Shown: positions 35,321-45,375, counted from the stretch's first letter. The stretch: 64,000 bases of DNA from Planctomicrobium sp051465645 (GCF_051465645.1 NZ_CP195790.1:2976001-3040000), one strand, 5' to 3'. Notes: generated from the sequence alone by a model not told the origin. Program-made: numbers and translations.

Positions 35321-37234
35321 ATGAGTTTCTTCTTTCCAAAAACTGATCGCTCAGCTGAACTGGAAAATCCGCTTCAGGAAAATCCTACTGGCGACGCTGT
35401 CGATTTTGTCGCTCTGGCCTCACAACTCGTTGGCAATCCAGAGACATCGACACTCGACTGCAACCTCCGACAGCCGGACATCTATGTCACCGGTATGAAC
35501 GGAGCGTTGAAGCGTCTGCCTCAAGTCTCGACGCAGAATCAAGGACTGCTTGAGCGAGCCGGATTCGTTCCCCGCTGGAAGCCATTCTGGCCAAAGATCC
35601 AGACATTCGGCGTCAACTTCCCTGCAGGCATGGAATTCCTCCCGCCAAAGAAGAAGCCGGAAGAGGAAGAAACCCGACAGATCTTCGTGCCTGCACCAAA
35701 AGCAGAAAATGCGGAAGATGTCATCGCCGAGAAGAAGGCCACGCGCATCAAGCCGCCTTCAAATGCACTCTCAATCGAAGACCGGTTGTTCTACCTGCTC
35801 CAGCCGCCATTGGAATCATGGCTCCGCGGGCAGGAACTGATCATGCCGTTCGAGCCATTCCCTTATCAGTACGAAGGGATTGCATGGATCTTTTCACAAG
35901 ATTCCGCATTGCTCGCCGACGAAATGGGACTCGGCAAAACGATGCAGACGATCACTGCATTACGACTCTTGTTGCGCGCAGGAAAAGTGCGTCGCGTGTT
36001 GATGATCTGCCCGAAGCCACTCATTCCAAACTGGCAGCGCGAGTTCCAAACCTGGGCAGAAGAGATTCCTGTCACCACTGTTGAAGGCAACGGCGATCGT
36101 CGTCAGATGATCTGGAACATGCCTGGGTCCATGGTCTTGCTTGCCAACTATGAGTCCGTTGTTCGCGACTTTCAGGCAATGAACCCGGACAACTATCCCC
36201 AGTTTGACATGGTCGTACTGGACGAAGCACAGCGAATCAAAAACCGCAGTTCGGTGACAGCGTCAACGATTCACAGCATCCCGCGGAAGCGCAGTCTGTG
36301 TCTGACGGGAACGCCGATCGAGAATCGCGCAGAAGAGATGATCTCTCTGTTCGAATTCATGCGTGTCATTCCAAAACATGCAACGCCAGACATCAACCAG
36401 CTGTCAAAGCTGAGCGAAGACTTCATTCTCCGTCGCACAAAAGACCTGGTGATGAAAGATATGCCACCGCGTCTTGACCGCGACGAGATCATTGATTTGA
36501 GTCCGGCTCAACGACAAGCCTACGACTATGCTGAAAAGGAAGGAATCATCCAACTCAATTCGATGGGCGATTCCATCACAGTTCAACACGTCTTTGAACT
36601 TGTTTTACGATTGAAGCAAATCTGCAATGCAGACCCGTTGACCGGCGAATCCTGCAAGCTGGAACGACTCGTTGCAGATATGGAAGAAATCGCAGCGTCC
36701 GGCGGAAAAGCAATTCTCTTCAGCCAATGGACGAAGACGCTCGACTGGCTTCAGGAACGCACAAAGCAGTTCGGGTGCCTGACCTATCACGGGGGCATCC
36801 CAACTCCGAAACGCGAACCGATTTTGACTCAGTTCAAAAACGATCCAAAGAGCCATCTGATTTTGATGAGCTACGGAACCGGTGCCGTCGGGTTGAACCT
36901 GCAATTCGCTGGTTACGTCTTCCTTTACGATCGCTGGTGGAATCCGGCGATCGAAGACCAGGCAATCAACCGGGCACACCGTATTGGGGTGAAGACTCAG
37001 GTGATCGTCAGCCGTCTGATCTGCAAGAACACAATTGAAGAACGAATCGATCTTGTGCTACGCGAGAAACGTGAACTCTTCAAACGCGTCCTCGGAGATG
37101 GCAATAACGAAGATGCATCGTTGTCTCTGTCCGCTGGAGAAATCTTCGGGCTGTTCGACCTGCGAGCACGCGCCGGTAACAAATCCCGGCCAATTGGCCC
37201 GAAGAAGCCACAGTCAGATTCTGCCGCCGCATAA
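35321..37234 (+). CDS. SNF2-family DEAD/DEAH helicase
   Basis: 637 residues from ATG 35321, which has AGGGA 6 nt upstream; in-frame ATG 35315 and TTG 35291 are alternatives. The first 170 residues are unique to this protein, with a KKPEEEETRQIF acidic stretch. SNF2 core: DEMGLGKTMQTITALRLL (motif I) near 204, DEAQRIKN (motif II), CLTGTPIENRAEEM (motif III). Helicase C-terminal half: AILFSQWTKTLDWLQ, LILMSYGTGAVGLNL, and QAINRAHRIGVKTQV (motif VI). A double-stranded DNA translocase; role in remodelling protein-DNA complexes or in defence cannot be decided. Converges on the Lhr gene with a shared hairpin. Confidence 0.95.
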   Translation: MSFFFPKTDRSAELENPLQENPTGDAVDFVALASQLVGNPETSTLDCNLRQPDIYVTGMNGALKRLPQVSTQNQGLLERAGFVPRWKPFWPKIQTFGVNFPAGMEFLPPKKKPEEEETRQIFVPAPKAENAEDVIAEKKATRIKPPSNALSIEDRLFYLLQPPLESWLRGQELIMPFEPFPYQYEGIAWIFSQDSALLADEMGLGKTMQTITALRLLLRAGKVRRVLMICPKPLIPNWQREFQTWAEEIPVTTVEGNGDRRQMIWNMPGSMVLLANYESVVRDFQAMNPDNYPQFDMVVLDEAQRIKNRSSVTASTIHSIPRKRSLCLTGTPIENRAEEMISLFEFMRVIPKHATPDINQLSKLSEDFILRRTKDLVMKDMPPRLDRDEIIDLSPAQRQAYDYAEKEGIIQLNSMGDSITVQHVFELVLRLKQICNADPLTGESCKLERLVADMEEIAASGGKAILFSQWTKTLDWLQERTKQFGCLTYHGGIPTPKREPILTQFKNDPKSHLILMSYGTGAVGLNLQFAGYVFLYDRWWNPAIEDQAINRAHRIGVKTQVIVSRLICKNTIEERIDLVLREKRELFKRVLGDGNNEDASLSLSAGEIFGLFDLRARAGNKSRPIGPKKPQSDSAAA

Positions 37235-37261
37235 TGCGGTTTGACTCAACATGTCATCGAA

Positions 37262-37301
37262 CCGAAGCCGTTTCAACTTCCTAAAATGGAAACGGCTTCG
37301 G
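37262..37301. terminator. Bidirectional hairpin between SNF2 and lhr genes
   Basis: Perfect 13-bp stem (37262-37274 with 37289-37301), 14-nt loop. The right arm lies inside the last codons of lhr and the lhr stop falls in the loop. No long T run, so efficiency is uncertain. Confidence 0.55.
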
Positions 37302-40300
37302 AATTCCGCCTCTGGTTGCAGGCTTCCGACGTCGGCGAGGAGAAGGAATCTGCTCAGGCGTTGTGATCTCGTTTCCTGACGGAGCTTCAGTCTGTTCTGC
37401 TGTCGCATTCACATTCACATTCGTCGGTGTCCGACTCGTTGGTGACGTCAGCGTCAATGCGATCAACCGACCGGCGCACTCGCTGAGCAGAATGCCCCAA
37501 TCAAACGCGAGTCGCTGCTGTTCGGCCGCAGGCAGATCCGGCGAGATCCAATGGTCTTCCGCTTTCTTCCACCCGACAATTTTGCCGCGTCGATAGGCGA
37601 TCTGATGTGTGGCGGTTGCAGGAATCCGTTTTCCGGGGCCAATCACCCCTGTCAGATTCAATGGGTCGGCTGCGGAAATAATGCAGAGCTCGCCTGGCCC
37701 TTCCGCTTGCCGAACGCTTCGCAACTCTCGAACCGCGTCACTGGTGGCGTACTGTTCTCCTCCGACTCCACGAATGAAGCGGCCTCCGCGTAATTCTCCT
37801 CTCGCTTCCAATCGTCGATAGACTCGAAGCAGTTCCCACCACGCTGGTGCCAAAGACTCCCGCTGCAAAAGATCACGGAAGACGACACCCCAACGGCGAA
37901 TCAACTGCCACGCCCACTCTTCGATCAGTTCGTCTTTCGAGATGACAGGCGTCTCTTCAGGCTGCGGAACCGCTTTCTCTGTCGGCGTATTTCCTGTCGA
38001 CATTCCGCTATCTGATTGCTCATGAAGCTTCGTCCATCTCCCGAGTGCTCCAGATTGACGACGCACACGCTGATACCGTCTCGGCAGTCCGGGACGATCA
38101 TTTCCTGTCGGGTTCGTGATCAACTGACGCAAGCCAGCGAATCCATCCGAAGTCAGAATTCCAGCGGAAACAAGCTCTCCAAGGATGTATTCCAATTCAC
38201 TGGGAAGCATCTTCAAACGCTGACAGACATCATTCGCGAAGAGGGCCCCTTGTGATTCAAGCAATGCCAGCACATCTTGAGCGGTAGGGGACAACTCGTC
38301 ACGTTGAGCGGGAGTCGAGCGCGCGACCAACCATGGAAAATCCCCTCTCAAAAACAACGACACTGGAATCGCACGAGTGATCGACGCCATCGGACGACCG
38401 GCAATCGCCTTCTTTGTAGCCTGAGGTTCTAACCGCCCCCATCCAACGTCGCCGGAAAAGCACAATTCATCGAGCCAAGCCGGCCGATAGTTTTCGACTC
38501 TCAGCGGTAAAACACTTTGTTCCCACGCACCGGCCCCCAGATCGAGCCCCTGCAGTTGTGAGATCACTTCATGAACGCCATCGCTCTCGGCCTTTCGATA
38601 CCCTGGCAATGCTCCTTGATGCCGAGCCAGAAACTCCAGATAGACCTCCGGTTCGACGGCTTCAATTTCCTGACGTAACCCAGAAATCGTCAGGCGATGA
38701 ATTCTCGAAAGAAGCCGTCTGTGGCACCACTCAATCTCCGGTGACTCACTCGCAACATCTGGTGAGATTGCGGCAAAGCGACCACGTAAAACGAGCCCTT
38801 CCCCTTCGATCGCTTCCAGAGACGCAAAGATTCGATGAACCGGAAGGCCAAGTAATTCTTCCAGGTGGACCGCACTCATCGGCCCACTGGTTTCGATCCA
38901 ACCCCGCAATAATGAGACCAGCGCGTCTGTTACTTCCCAAGTCTTCTGCAGCTCCTCCGGAACGTCAATTGCCTGATCCAGAACAGCATCCGGAAAGAGC
39001 ACCGACACTGCTGGCCAGGATTCAATTGCAGCCCACCCTCGCCGCCCAGGGAGGTACTCGACTTCAACAGCCCGACCATTCTGCTGAAGCGAATGAAGCA
39101 GATCCCGATGCTCAGTCGTCTCCAGTTGCATTCGGTAGTGAATCGGGTGAGGACTCTCTTTACCGTCCGTCCAGACTGGAACGAGCATTCGGCCCACGAG
39201 TAAGTCATGCAGTTCGTCTGCATCGCGAATCTCAGGCTGGGCTTCACGAACAACCTGTTCGATCGCATTGGGATCAAGTCGCCCCAGATCACGAAGACTT
39301 TCGACGTTCAATGATCGCCGCGTTGCGACCGCCCGAGCACGTCGCTCCTGTGCTTCCCCTCCATCCAGAAATGCGTACGGATTCGAGTTCAGCAACTCGT
39401 ACGCAAACGGAGATGGTTCTCTGGTATCTCGCCCGACGATTGTAAATTCACCGGCCTCGATCTTCCCCAATAGTTCGGTCAGCCCCTCAATATCAAGGGC
39501 TTCGGACAGGCAATCTGCCATGGTCTGTTGAACAAGTGGATGGTCTGGAATCTCGTGGTCGCCGACAATGTTTTCCTGACACCCTGTCAACTTTGGAAAG
39601 ACAGCCGTCAACAGGTCCTCAGAACGGAATCGCTGTAACGCCGGGGCAACCTTCTTTCCATTCTCCATGCGAGAGACAAACAGCGAGCGAGTCACATTCC
39701 ATCGCCAGCGGAAATGAAACATCGGGACAACAAGCAAGGCCTGCTCAAGCAGATTCTGAGCGTTGTCCGTGCGCATCATTGGAAAGAGCGATTCCAAAGG
39801 AAAGCTGTGTTGCGGTCCCAGTGATAATAGAAATCCATCGTCGTCCGCTGACGCCTGCAATTCGAAATCGAAAGACCTGCAAAATCGCTTTCGAAACGCC
39901 AGTCCCCAACCGCGATTGATACGAGTACCAAACGGGGCATGCACCACCATTTGCATTCCCCCGGACTCATCGAAGAAGCGTTCGAAGACAATTCGTCGCT
40001 GTGTCGGGAGAACACCAATTGCAGCACGTTGCGCCGCCATGTAAATCACGATCTGCCACGCAGAATCGACATCGCAAAGCGTCTCTGTCTGCAACCAATC
40101 GGCGATCGGCTGCCACTTCTTTGGGCGTTCTTCTTCTCCACTCTCGTATGAAGCAGCTTCATCCAACGAGTCTGTTTGCTTCTCGATCAATTGATCAGCG
40201 CGAATCAGACGTTGTTCGATCTCTTCTCGCAGCGACGAGACTTCGTGCGACAATTCCGTCGTTCGGCCGGGTGCTTCCCCACGCCAGAACGGAATTGTTG

Positions 40301-41999
40301 GAGGCGCCCCTTGAGCATCCGAGACCAGAAGATCATTTCCTCGAAGTCGACGAATCCGCCATGAAGTGTTTCCCAACAGGAAAATATCACCAGCCTGACT
40401 CTCAACGCCGAACTCTTCATCGACACTACCGACGACCGTATTCTCATCCTCAAGAATGACGCGAACGGTATCGACTTCAGCAATCGCTCCCCCGTTGCTG
40501 AGAGCCTTCAATCTCGCGGCACGTCGACCTTTCACCCGATGGTTGATGCGGTCGTAATAAATCAACGATGCCCCGCGACCACCATGTTCGGTCAGGCCAT
40601 TTGCGAGCATGATCAACGTCTGCTCAAACTTTTCACGAGTCAGATTGCGATATGGCCAGGCGCGACGGAACCGCCGATACAGCACGTCGACTTCCCATTC
40701 ATCGATCGCGACTTCAGCAACAATCTGCTGGGCCAGAATATCAATGGGAGCTTCTGGAATGGGCGTCACATCCAGCCGTCGATGTTGAACAGCCCGAATC
40801 AAAGCCATGCACTCAACGAGTTCATCGCGAGTCAGGGCAACAAGCCGCCCTTTCGGCACGAGCCCCAGTGCATGACCAGAGCGTCCGATACGCTGCAGAA
40901 AGGAGGCAATGGATCTTGGAGACCCGATCTGCAGAACAAGATCGATGTACCCGACATCAATCCCCAGTTCGAGCGACGCCGTCGCCACGACAGCCTTCAA
41001 TTCTCCGTTCTTCAACTTCTGTTCGGTATCCAGCCGGATCTCTTTCGAGAGAGAACCATGATGGCTACCGACTGCATTCTCTCCGAGCAACTGCGTCAAC
41101 TGGTGAGTGAGCCGTTCCGCCAGACGCCGAGTATTCACAAAGATGAGTGTACTGCGATGCTCGTTAATCAACTCGACAATACGTTCGTTGATCGTTGCCC
41201 ACTGATCGTGCGAGCAAACCGCCTGCAACTCTCCTGCAGGTACCTCGATCCCCAGATCCAGATCGCGTGCATGCCCCACATCGACAATCGCGCAGGATGT
41301 CGATTCGTCAGCGGATCTCAATTCGCCATCAGAACTCCCGACCAGAAATTCCGCCATGCGTTCGATCGGCTTCTGCGTGGCAGACAGGCCGATGCGCTGC
41401 AATGGAGCTTGAGTTAAGGCGGCAAGTCGTTCCAGCGAAAGTGCGAGATGCGACCCCCGTTTGTCTCGAACGAGTGCATGAATTTCGTCGACAATCACGG
41501 TCCGGACCGACCGCAACATGTCCCGCCCCTTCTCCGCAGTCAGCAGCAGGTACAGCGACTCCGGTGTTGTCACCAGAATATGCGGGGGCTTCTTGACCAG
41601 TTGTGTTCGCTGAGACGGCGTCGAATCCCCGGTCCTTAACCCTGCCCGAATTGCAGAGACATCCAGTCCGGCGTTCGCTGCGAATTCCTGGATTTCAGCC
41701 AACGGGCCAGAAAGATTCCGCTGCATGTCATTGGACAGAGCCCGCAAGGGCGAGACATAGAGAACCTGCAACTCGCTCCGGAGTTCGCCTTCGACCGACT
41801 GTCGGAACAAGCGGTCAATGATCGCGAGAAACGCAGTCAGCGTCTTACCACTTCCGGTGGGAGCGGCAATCAGAGTATGTTCGCCGCGTGCGATATGCGG
41901 CCAACCAGCCAGCTGCGGATCGGTCGGTCCCTGAAACCGGGAGCGAAACCAATCCTGCACAACGGGATGAAAGAGCGAGAGAACGTCGTCGGAAGACAA
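37281..41999 (-). CDS. lhr: Large helicase-related protein Lhr
   Basis: 1572 residues, similar in length to E. coli Lhr. Starts with TTG at 41999, supported by a strong AGGAGGT ribosome site 8 nt upstream. 3'-5' superfamily 2 helicase core: IAAPTGSGKTLTAFLA (motif I) near 38, VDEIHALVRDKRGSHL (motif II), GLSATQKPIE (motif III), STLIFVNTRRLAERL, and LQRIGRSGHALG (motif VI). Then the winged-helix and beta-barrel region of the Lhr core, and a long C-terminal part (from about 870) with tandem winged-helix-like segments, for example LALLESQGALFANDVCQRL. Lhr unwinds RNA:DNA hybrids in DNA repair. Alone in its transcription unit. Confidence 0.95.
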   Translation of the reverse strand: MSSDDVLSLFHPVVQDWFRSRFQGPTDPQLAGWPHIARGEHTLIAAPTGSGKTLTAFLAIIDRLFRQSVEGELRSELQVLYVSPLRALSNDMQRNLSGPLAEIQEFAANAGLDVSAIRAGLRTGDSTPSQRTQLVKKPPHILVTTPESLYLLLTAEKGRDMLRSVRTVIVDEIHALVRDKRGSHLALSLERLAALTQAPLQRIGLSATQKPIERMAEFLVGSSDGELRSADESTSCAIVDVGHARDLDLGIEVPAGELQAVCSHDQWATINERIVELINEHRSTLIFVNTRRLAERLTHQLTQLLGENAVGSHHGSLSKEIRLDTEQKLKNGELKAVVATASLELGIDVGYIDLVLQIGSPRSIASFLQRIGRSGHALGLVPKGRLVALTRDELVECMALIRAVQHRRLDVTPIPEAPIDILAQQIVAEVAIDEWEVDVLYRRFRRAWPYRNLTREKFEQTLIMLANGLTEHGGRGASLIYYDRINHRVKGRRAARLKALSNGGAIAEVDTVRVILEDENTVVGSVDEEFGVESQAGDIFLLGNTSWRIRRLRGNDLLVSDAQGAPPTIPFWRGEAPGRTTELSHEVSSLREEIEQRLIRADQLIEKQTDSLDEAASYESGEEERPKKWQPIADWLQTETLCDVDSAWQIVIYMAAQRAAIGVLPTQRRIVFERFFDESGGMQMVVHAPFGTRINRGWGLAFRKRFCRSFDFELQASADDDGFLLSLGPQHSFPLESLFPMMRTDNAQNLLEQALLVVPMFHFRWRWNVTRSLFVSRMENGKKVAPALQRFRSEDLLTAVFPKLTGCQENIVGDHEIPDHPLVQQTMADCLSEALDIEGLTELLGKIEAGEFTIVGRDTREPSPFAYELLNSNPYAFLDGGEAQERRARAVATRRSLNVESLRDLGRLDPNAIEQVVREAQPEIRDADELHDLLVGRMLVPVWTDGKESPHPIHYRMQLETTEHRDLLHSLQQNGRAVEVEYLPGRRGWAAIESWPAVSVLFPDAVLDQAIDVPEELQKTWEVTDALVSLLRGWIETSGPMSAVHLEELLGLPVHRIFASLEAIEGEGLVLRGRFAAISPDVASESPEIEWCHRRLLSRIHRLTISGLRQEIEAVEPEVYLEFLARHQGALPGYRKAESDGVHEVISQLQGLDLGAGAWEQSVLPLRVENYRPAWLDELCFSGDVGWGRLEPQATKKAIAGRPMASITRAIPVSLFLRGDFPWLVARSTPAQRDELSPTAQDVLALLESQGALFANDVCQRLKMLPSELEYILGELVSAGILTSDGFAGLRQLITNPTGNDRPGLPRRYQRVRRQSGALGRWTKLHEQSDSGMSTGNTPTEKAVPQPEETPVISKDELIEEWAWQLIRRWGVVFRDLLQRESLAPAWWELLRVYRRLEARGELRGGRFIRGVGGEQYATSDAVRELRSVRQAEGPGELCIISAADPLNLTGVIGPGKRIPATATHQIAYRRGKIVGWKKAEDHWISPDLPAAEQQRLAFDWGILLSECAGRLIALTLTSPTSRTPTNVNVNATAEQTEAPSGNEITTPEQIPSPRRRRKPATRGGIPKPFPF

Positions 42000-42146
42000 A
42001 TTCGGAACCTCCTGTACAATTGAATATTGTACGGTCCCTCGTGCTGCAGAAAAGCACGAACTCGTTCAATCGCGCAGGAAGAGTTGATCGGCCGTTGAAT
42101 CAACGACCTGAAGCCAACACAACAAAACCACTCCTCCTATAACACA

Positions 42147-42180
42147 ATAACCCCGAAGTCATTTCTAACTTCGGGGTTAT
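42147..42180 (-). terminator. Hairpin terminator after tRNA-Gly
   Basis: Perfect 13-bp stem (42147-42159 with 42168-42180), 8-nt loop, 14 nt past the tRNA-Gly 3' end on the minus strand and followed there by TTGTGTTAT. Confidence 0.65.
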
Positions 42181-42193
42181 GTCGTTATTCAAA

Positions 42194-42265
42194 GCGGGTG
42201 ACCGGGCTCGAACCGGCTACCTCCAGCTTGGGAAGCTAGCGCTCTGCCAAATGAGCTACACCCGC
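42194..42265 (-). tRNA. tRNA-Gly (anticodon CCC)
   Basis: 72 nt folding as a full cloverleaf: 7-bp acceptor stem (GCGGGTG with CACCCGC), D stem GCTC/GAGC, anticodon stem CTAGC/GCTGG (one G-T pair) with loop TTCCCAA, T stem GCCGG/CCGGT with loop TTCGAGC. Anticodon CCC reads GGG. 3' CCA is not encoded. Confidence 0.95.
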
Positions 42266-42586
42266 AAGCGAAACCCAATCCAAAACTTGCATCGTTCTCG
42301 ACCGGATTTCTGGCGAGATTATGGCAGGAGTCCGTTCGCTCGTCCAGACATTGGAATCGTCAATTCACAGACAGAAACCATCATTTTCCAATCGCAGCGA
42401 TTCCATCGCACCTGTATCTGGTAACGCGGTCCCCAGCTGCATTGTGAGATGATTGCACGCAGCCGATCCGACTCTCACTGGTCACCACACTTCAAATGGC
42501 TCAAGACTGGACGCTGAGATGTCGCCCTGCAATAATTCGACGCAACTTCCACAACCGAAACTGGTTGCTGGATGTAATATCCAGAA
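42266..42586. other. Region between divergent tRNA genes
   Basis: 321 bases between tRNA-Gly (minus) and tRNA-Arg (plus). No gene or clear promoter recognised. An attachment site might be expected next to tRNAs, but no integrase or repeated tRNA end is seen. Confidence 0.4.
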
Positions 42587-42660
42587 GTCCCCGTAGCTCA
42601 GCTGGATAGAGCGTTAGCCTCCGGAGCTAAAGGTCAGAGGTTCGAATCCTCTCGGGGACG
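42587..42660 (+). tRNA. tRNA-Arg (anticodon CCG)
   Basis: 74 nt. Acceptor stem GTCCCCG with CGGGGAC plus discriminator G, D stem GCTC/GAGC, anticodon stem TTAGC/GCTAA with loop CTCCGGA, T stem AGAGG/CCTCT with loop TTCGAAT. Anticodon CCG reads CGG. 3' CCA is not encoded. Confidence 0.95.
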
Positions 42661-42891
42661 CTTTCTTACTGCACCACTTTTTGACCCGTCTCATCCCAGA
42701 CCGGTTATCGTTCGGAAAAGCAGCACTTCTGCTTGAGCAGTTTCAATGACCATTGTGACCAGGCAAGCTCCACTTCTGGTCTGTTCTTCTTCCATTGAAA
42801 CACATTCGAAATGTGATCACATGGAAGTTCAAACTCCTCTCGTTGAGCACTGGCTCTGCCTGACACCACCCCAACACGAATTGACCAGAAC

Positions 42892-43173
42892 ATGACCATT
42901 TGGACCCTGCTCGCTGCGACGGTACTCGCCGTTATCATTGGGCTCGTCATCTTCGCGTTTTCAGTGAGCCTCAAGAACGTGAAGTCGGCAGAAGAACGAC
43001 GCTACATCGTAAAATGGACATTGATCTTCCTGTTCATCATCGGATCCTTCATTGCCGCAATTCTGACGGTTCCTCCTGAAAGGAAGTTTCTCATCTGGAT
43101 CATCTACATCGTTGTGCTTCCTGTCGCCATTCGCCTCAGCAAACGACAAGACAAGAATCCATCCAACGGGTAA
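42892..43173 (+). CDS. Small three-helix membrane protein
   Basis: 93 residues, not a recognised family. Three hydrophobic segments: about 4-27 (LLAATVLAVIIGLVIFAFSV), 42-61 (WTLIFLFIIGSFIAAILTV) and 66-82 (FLIWIIYIVVLPVAIRL), with a basic loop between the first two and a Lys-rich tail. Ribosome site is weak. A perfect 18-bp terminator follows, which supports real expression. Function unknown. Confidence 0.68.
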   Translation: MTIWTLLAATVLAVIIGLVIFAFSVSLKNVKSAEERRYIVKWTLIFLFIIGSFIAAILTVPPERKFLIWIIYIVVLPVAIRLSKRQDKNPSNG

Positions 43174-43250
43174 TTCACAAGGTTCGAGCAGCCTGACCAA
43201 ATCGATCACGCGACCGCATCACGGCACATTCAAAACTGCACCTGAAACAG

Positions 43251-43290
43251 AAAGAAGCCTCAGGCGAACAAATTCGCCTGAGGCTTCTTT
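43251..43290. terminator. Bidirectional terminator
   Basis: Perfect 18-bp stem (43251-43268 with 43273-43290) with a 4-nt loop CAAA, ending in TTT on the right and AAA on the left. Serves the small membrane protein gene (plus) and the protease gene (minus). Confidence 0.85.
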
Positions 43291-43314
43291 ACTTAAATCA
43301 TCAGCAACTTCAGA

Positions 43315-45375
43315 TTACTTGGATGTCGCAACACGACCGCTGAGGGCATCCAGATAATCGAGAGTGATACTCAGCACTTCATCTTCATAGAACCGTTTTG
43401 GAAACACTGGATCGCCTGGCTTCTGAGTCTTGCCTTCGGCACCTTCCAGATCTTCGGTTTCCTTCTTGGCAACTTCATCGTTCGCCCGTTCTTTACGAGC
43501 TTCTTCTTCATTCAGGGTCACCTGAGTGCGATCTTTCTTCTCAAGATATCGCGCAATCGAACGATTCAGCTTCTGGAACTCTGCCGAGTTCGCAATTCGG
43601 CCTTCGCTCAACTTCTGAATTGAAGCAATCAGTTCTGGATTGACCAGACGCCCTTCCGAGTACTTCACTGGCGGGACGCGATCGAATGGCAAGGCGCGGT
43701 CCATAGAACTTTCGCCAATGTCCCAGTGATCGATCAGTGATGGCAACACAACGTCAGAGCGAACACCCAGGTTCTGAGTGCTGTCACCATTCACACGGTA
43801 GAACTGCTGAATGGTCAGTTTCAACTTGCCGCGATCCCCCTGTTTAATCAGGCTGAACGGCTGGCGAGGCGAAACGTCCATCAGACTCTGAACGGTTCCT
43901 TTTCCGTGAGTGGTCGTATCGCCGACAATGATTCCACGTTTATAGTCGCGGATCACACCGGCAAAAATCTCTGAAGCTGAAGCGGACAGGCGGTTGTTCA
44001 ACACCACGAGTGGCTTGGTTGTTTTGACACCAGGGTCACGATCTTCAAGAGCCTGAACATAGCCGCTCGGTTCTTTCACCTGAACGACTGGTCCCTTATC
44101 AATGAAGAGGCCAGAGATCGCAACCGCTTCGGTCAGCGCTCCCCCACCGTTCATGCGCAGGTCAACAACGATGGCGTCAACGCCTCCATCTTTCTCGAAC
44201 TGATCCAGCACTTTGCTGACATCCACAGCAGCACTTTTCAGATCTTCGCTTCCCTGATTACGGGAGAAATCATGGTAGAAGCTCGGGATGTTAATCACAC
44301 CAATTCGCCCCGGACGACCAAGTCGATCCTGGGTATTGATAATTTCGCCCTTAACTTCAGATTCCTTCAACTCAATCTTTTTACGAGTGAGCGAAATCAC
44401 CTTGCGCTCACCGCCACTCGCTGGAGTAATCTGCAATCGAACGATGGTTCCGCGTGGACCGCGAATCAAACGCACAACATCGCTGAGTTTCATGCGGTAG
44501 ATGTCGACGATTTCACCAGCTGCATCCTGGCCGACACCAATGATCTTGTCGCCAGGTTTCAGCGTTCCTTCTTCAGCAGCGGCACCGCTTGGCACGATGT
44601 CGGCCACGACTGTGTATCCATCGTCAGCACGCAAAGCCGCACCGATCCCGTCCAGACTCAATCGCATCTGGATATCGAAGTCTTCCCAGCTATGTGGAGA
44701 CATGTATGTTGAGTGTGGATCGAAGCACTGTGCGAGAACAGTGAGATAGATCTCCAATTCTTCGCCCGGGCTGTACTGATCGACAATCAGCTGAGTATTG
44801 CGATAGCGCTTATCGAGCTTCTCGCGTGCTTCAGCAATTGTCTGCCCATCCAGAATGAACTGCAGCAGATCATACTTCACTCGCTTACGCCAGCGTTCGT
44901 TCAACTCTTCCTGAGTGGCTGCCCATTCCTGCTTCTTCGCGTCAACTTCAATTGACTCTTGAACGGTGAAGTCATGTTCAGCCACAACCAGCTTATGGAC
45001 AACTTCCATCTGGTCGTTCAATCGCTTCTTATAGAGGTTGAACACTTCATAGCAGAAGCGAACGTCCCCAGCCTTGATTTCGTCATCAAGGGTCAGTCGA
45101 TGTGTTTCGAATGAAGTGACATCTGACTTCAGGAAATAGAGTTTCTGAGGATCAAGACTCTTCAGGAAGCCATCCAGCAGCATGCCGGAGACTTTGTCGT
45201 CGATTTCCCCTCGTCCAAAGTGGAACTTGGGAATCATGCGAGAGACGAGCTTGGCTGTCTCTTGATCTGTGGGATCGGCAGAAGAGAGCCGCTGTGCATA
45301 GGCAGTAGAGAGCCCGAGTATGAGCAATCCAACCGCCGTGAACCGCCGGATCCGTGTCACGTCGATAGAAGTCAT
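43315..45375 (-). CDS. Tail-specific (C-terminal processing) protease, S41 family
   Basis: 686 residues, N-terminal signal peptide (FTAVGLLILGLSTAYAQ). Layout of E. coli Tsp/Prc: N-terminal helical domain (FLKSLDPQKLYFLKSDV near 70), a PDZ domain (IGAALRADDGYTVVADIVPS, GDKIIGVGQ; about 235-320), and the S41 protease core with VDLRMNGGGALTEAVAISG, the catalytic Ser in NRLSASASEIFAGV and the catalytic Lys in GDTTTHGKGTVQ. A DUF3340-like C-terminal region follows, rich in Lys and Glu. Degrades or trims exported proteins at their C-termini in the periplasm. The next gene upstream on this strand is an ABC ATPase, 486 nt away. Confidence 0.95.
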   Translation of the reverse strand: MTSIDVTRIRRFTAVGLLILGLSTAYAQRLSSADPTDQETAKLVSRMIPKFHFGRGEIDDKVSGMLLDGFLKSLDPQKLYFLKSDVTSFETHRLTLDDEIKAGDVRFCYEVFNLYKKRLNDQMEVVHKLVVAEHDFTVQESIEVDAKKQEWAATQEELNERWRKRVKYDLLQFILDGQTIAEAREKLDKRYRNTQLIVDQYSPGEELEIYLTVLAQCFDPHSTYMSPHSWEDFDIQMRLSLDGIGAALRADDGYTVVADIVPSGAAAEEGTLKPGDKIIGVGQDAAGEIVDIYRMKLSDVVRLIRGPRGTIVRLQITPASGGERKVISLTRKKIELKESEVKGEIINTQDRLGRPGRIGVINIPSFYHDFSRNQGSEDLKSAAVDVSKVLDQFEKDGGVDAIVVDLRMNGGGALTEAVAISGLFIDKGPVVQVKEPSGYVQALEDRDPGVKTTKPLVVLNNRLSASASEIFAGVIRDYKRGIIVGDTTTHGKGTVQSLMDVSPRQPFSLIKQGDRGKLKLTIQQFYRVNGDSTQNLGVRSDVVLPSLIDHWDIGESSMDRALPFDRVPPVKYSEGRLVNPELIASIQKLSEGRIANSAEFQKLNRSIARYLEKKDRTQVTLNEEEARKERANDEVAKKETEDLEGAEGKTQKPGDPVFPKRFYEDEVLSITLDYLDALSGRVATSK

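Noticed and set aside
38558..39445. 295-codon plus-strand frame opposite lhr
   Set aside because: Antisense to the helicase; composition is Arg/Pro/Ser-rich noise.
42194..42660. Possible integration hot spot at the divergent tRNA pair
   Set aside because: No integrase, no duplicated tRNA 3' end and no change in gene type nearby.
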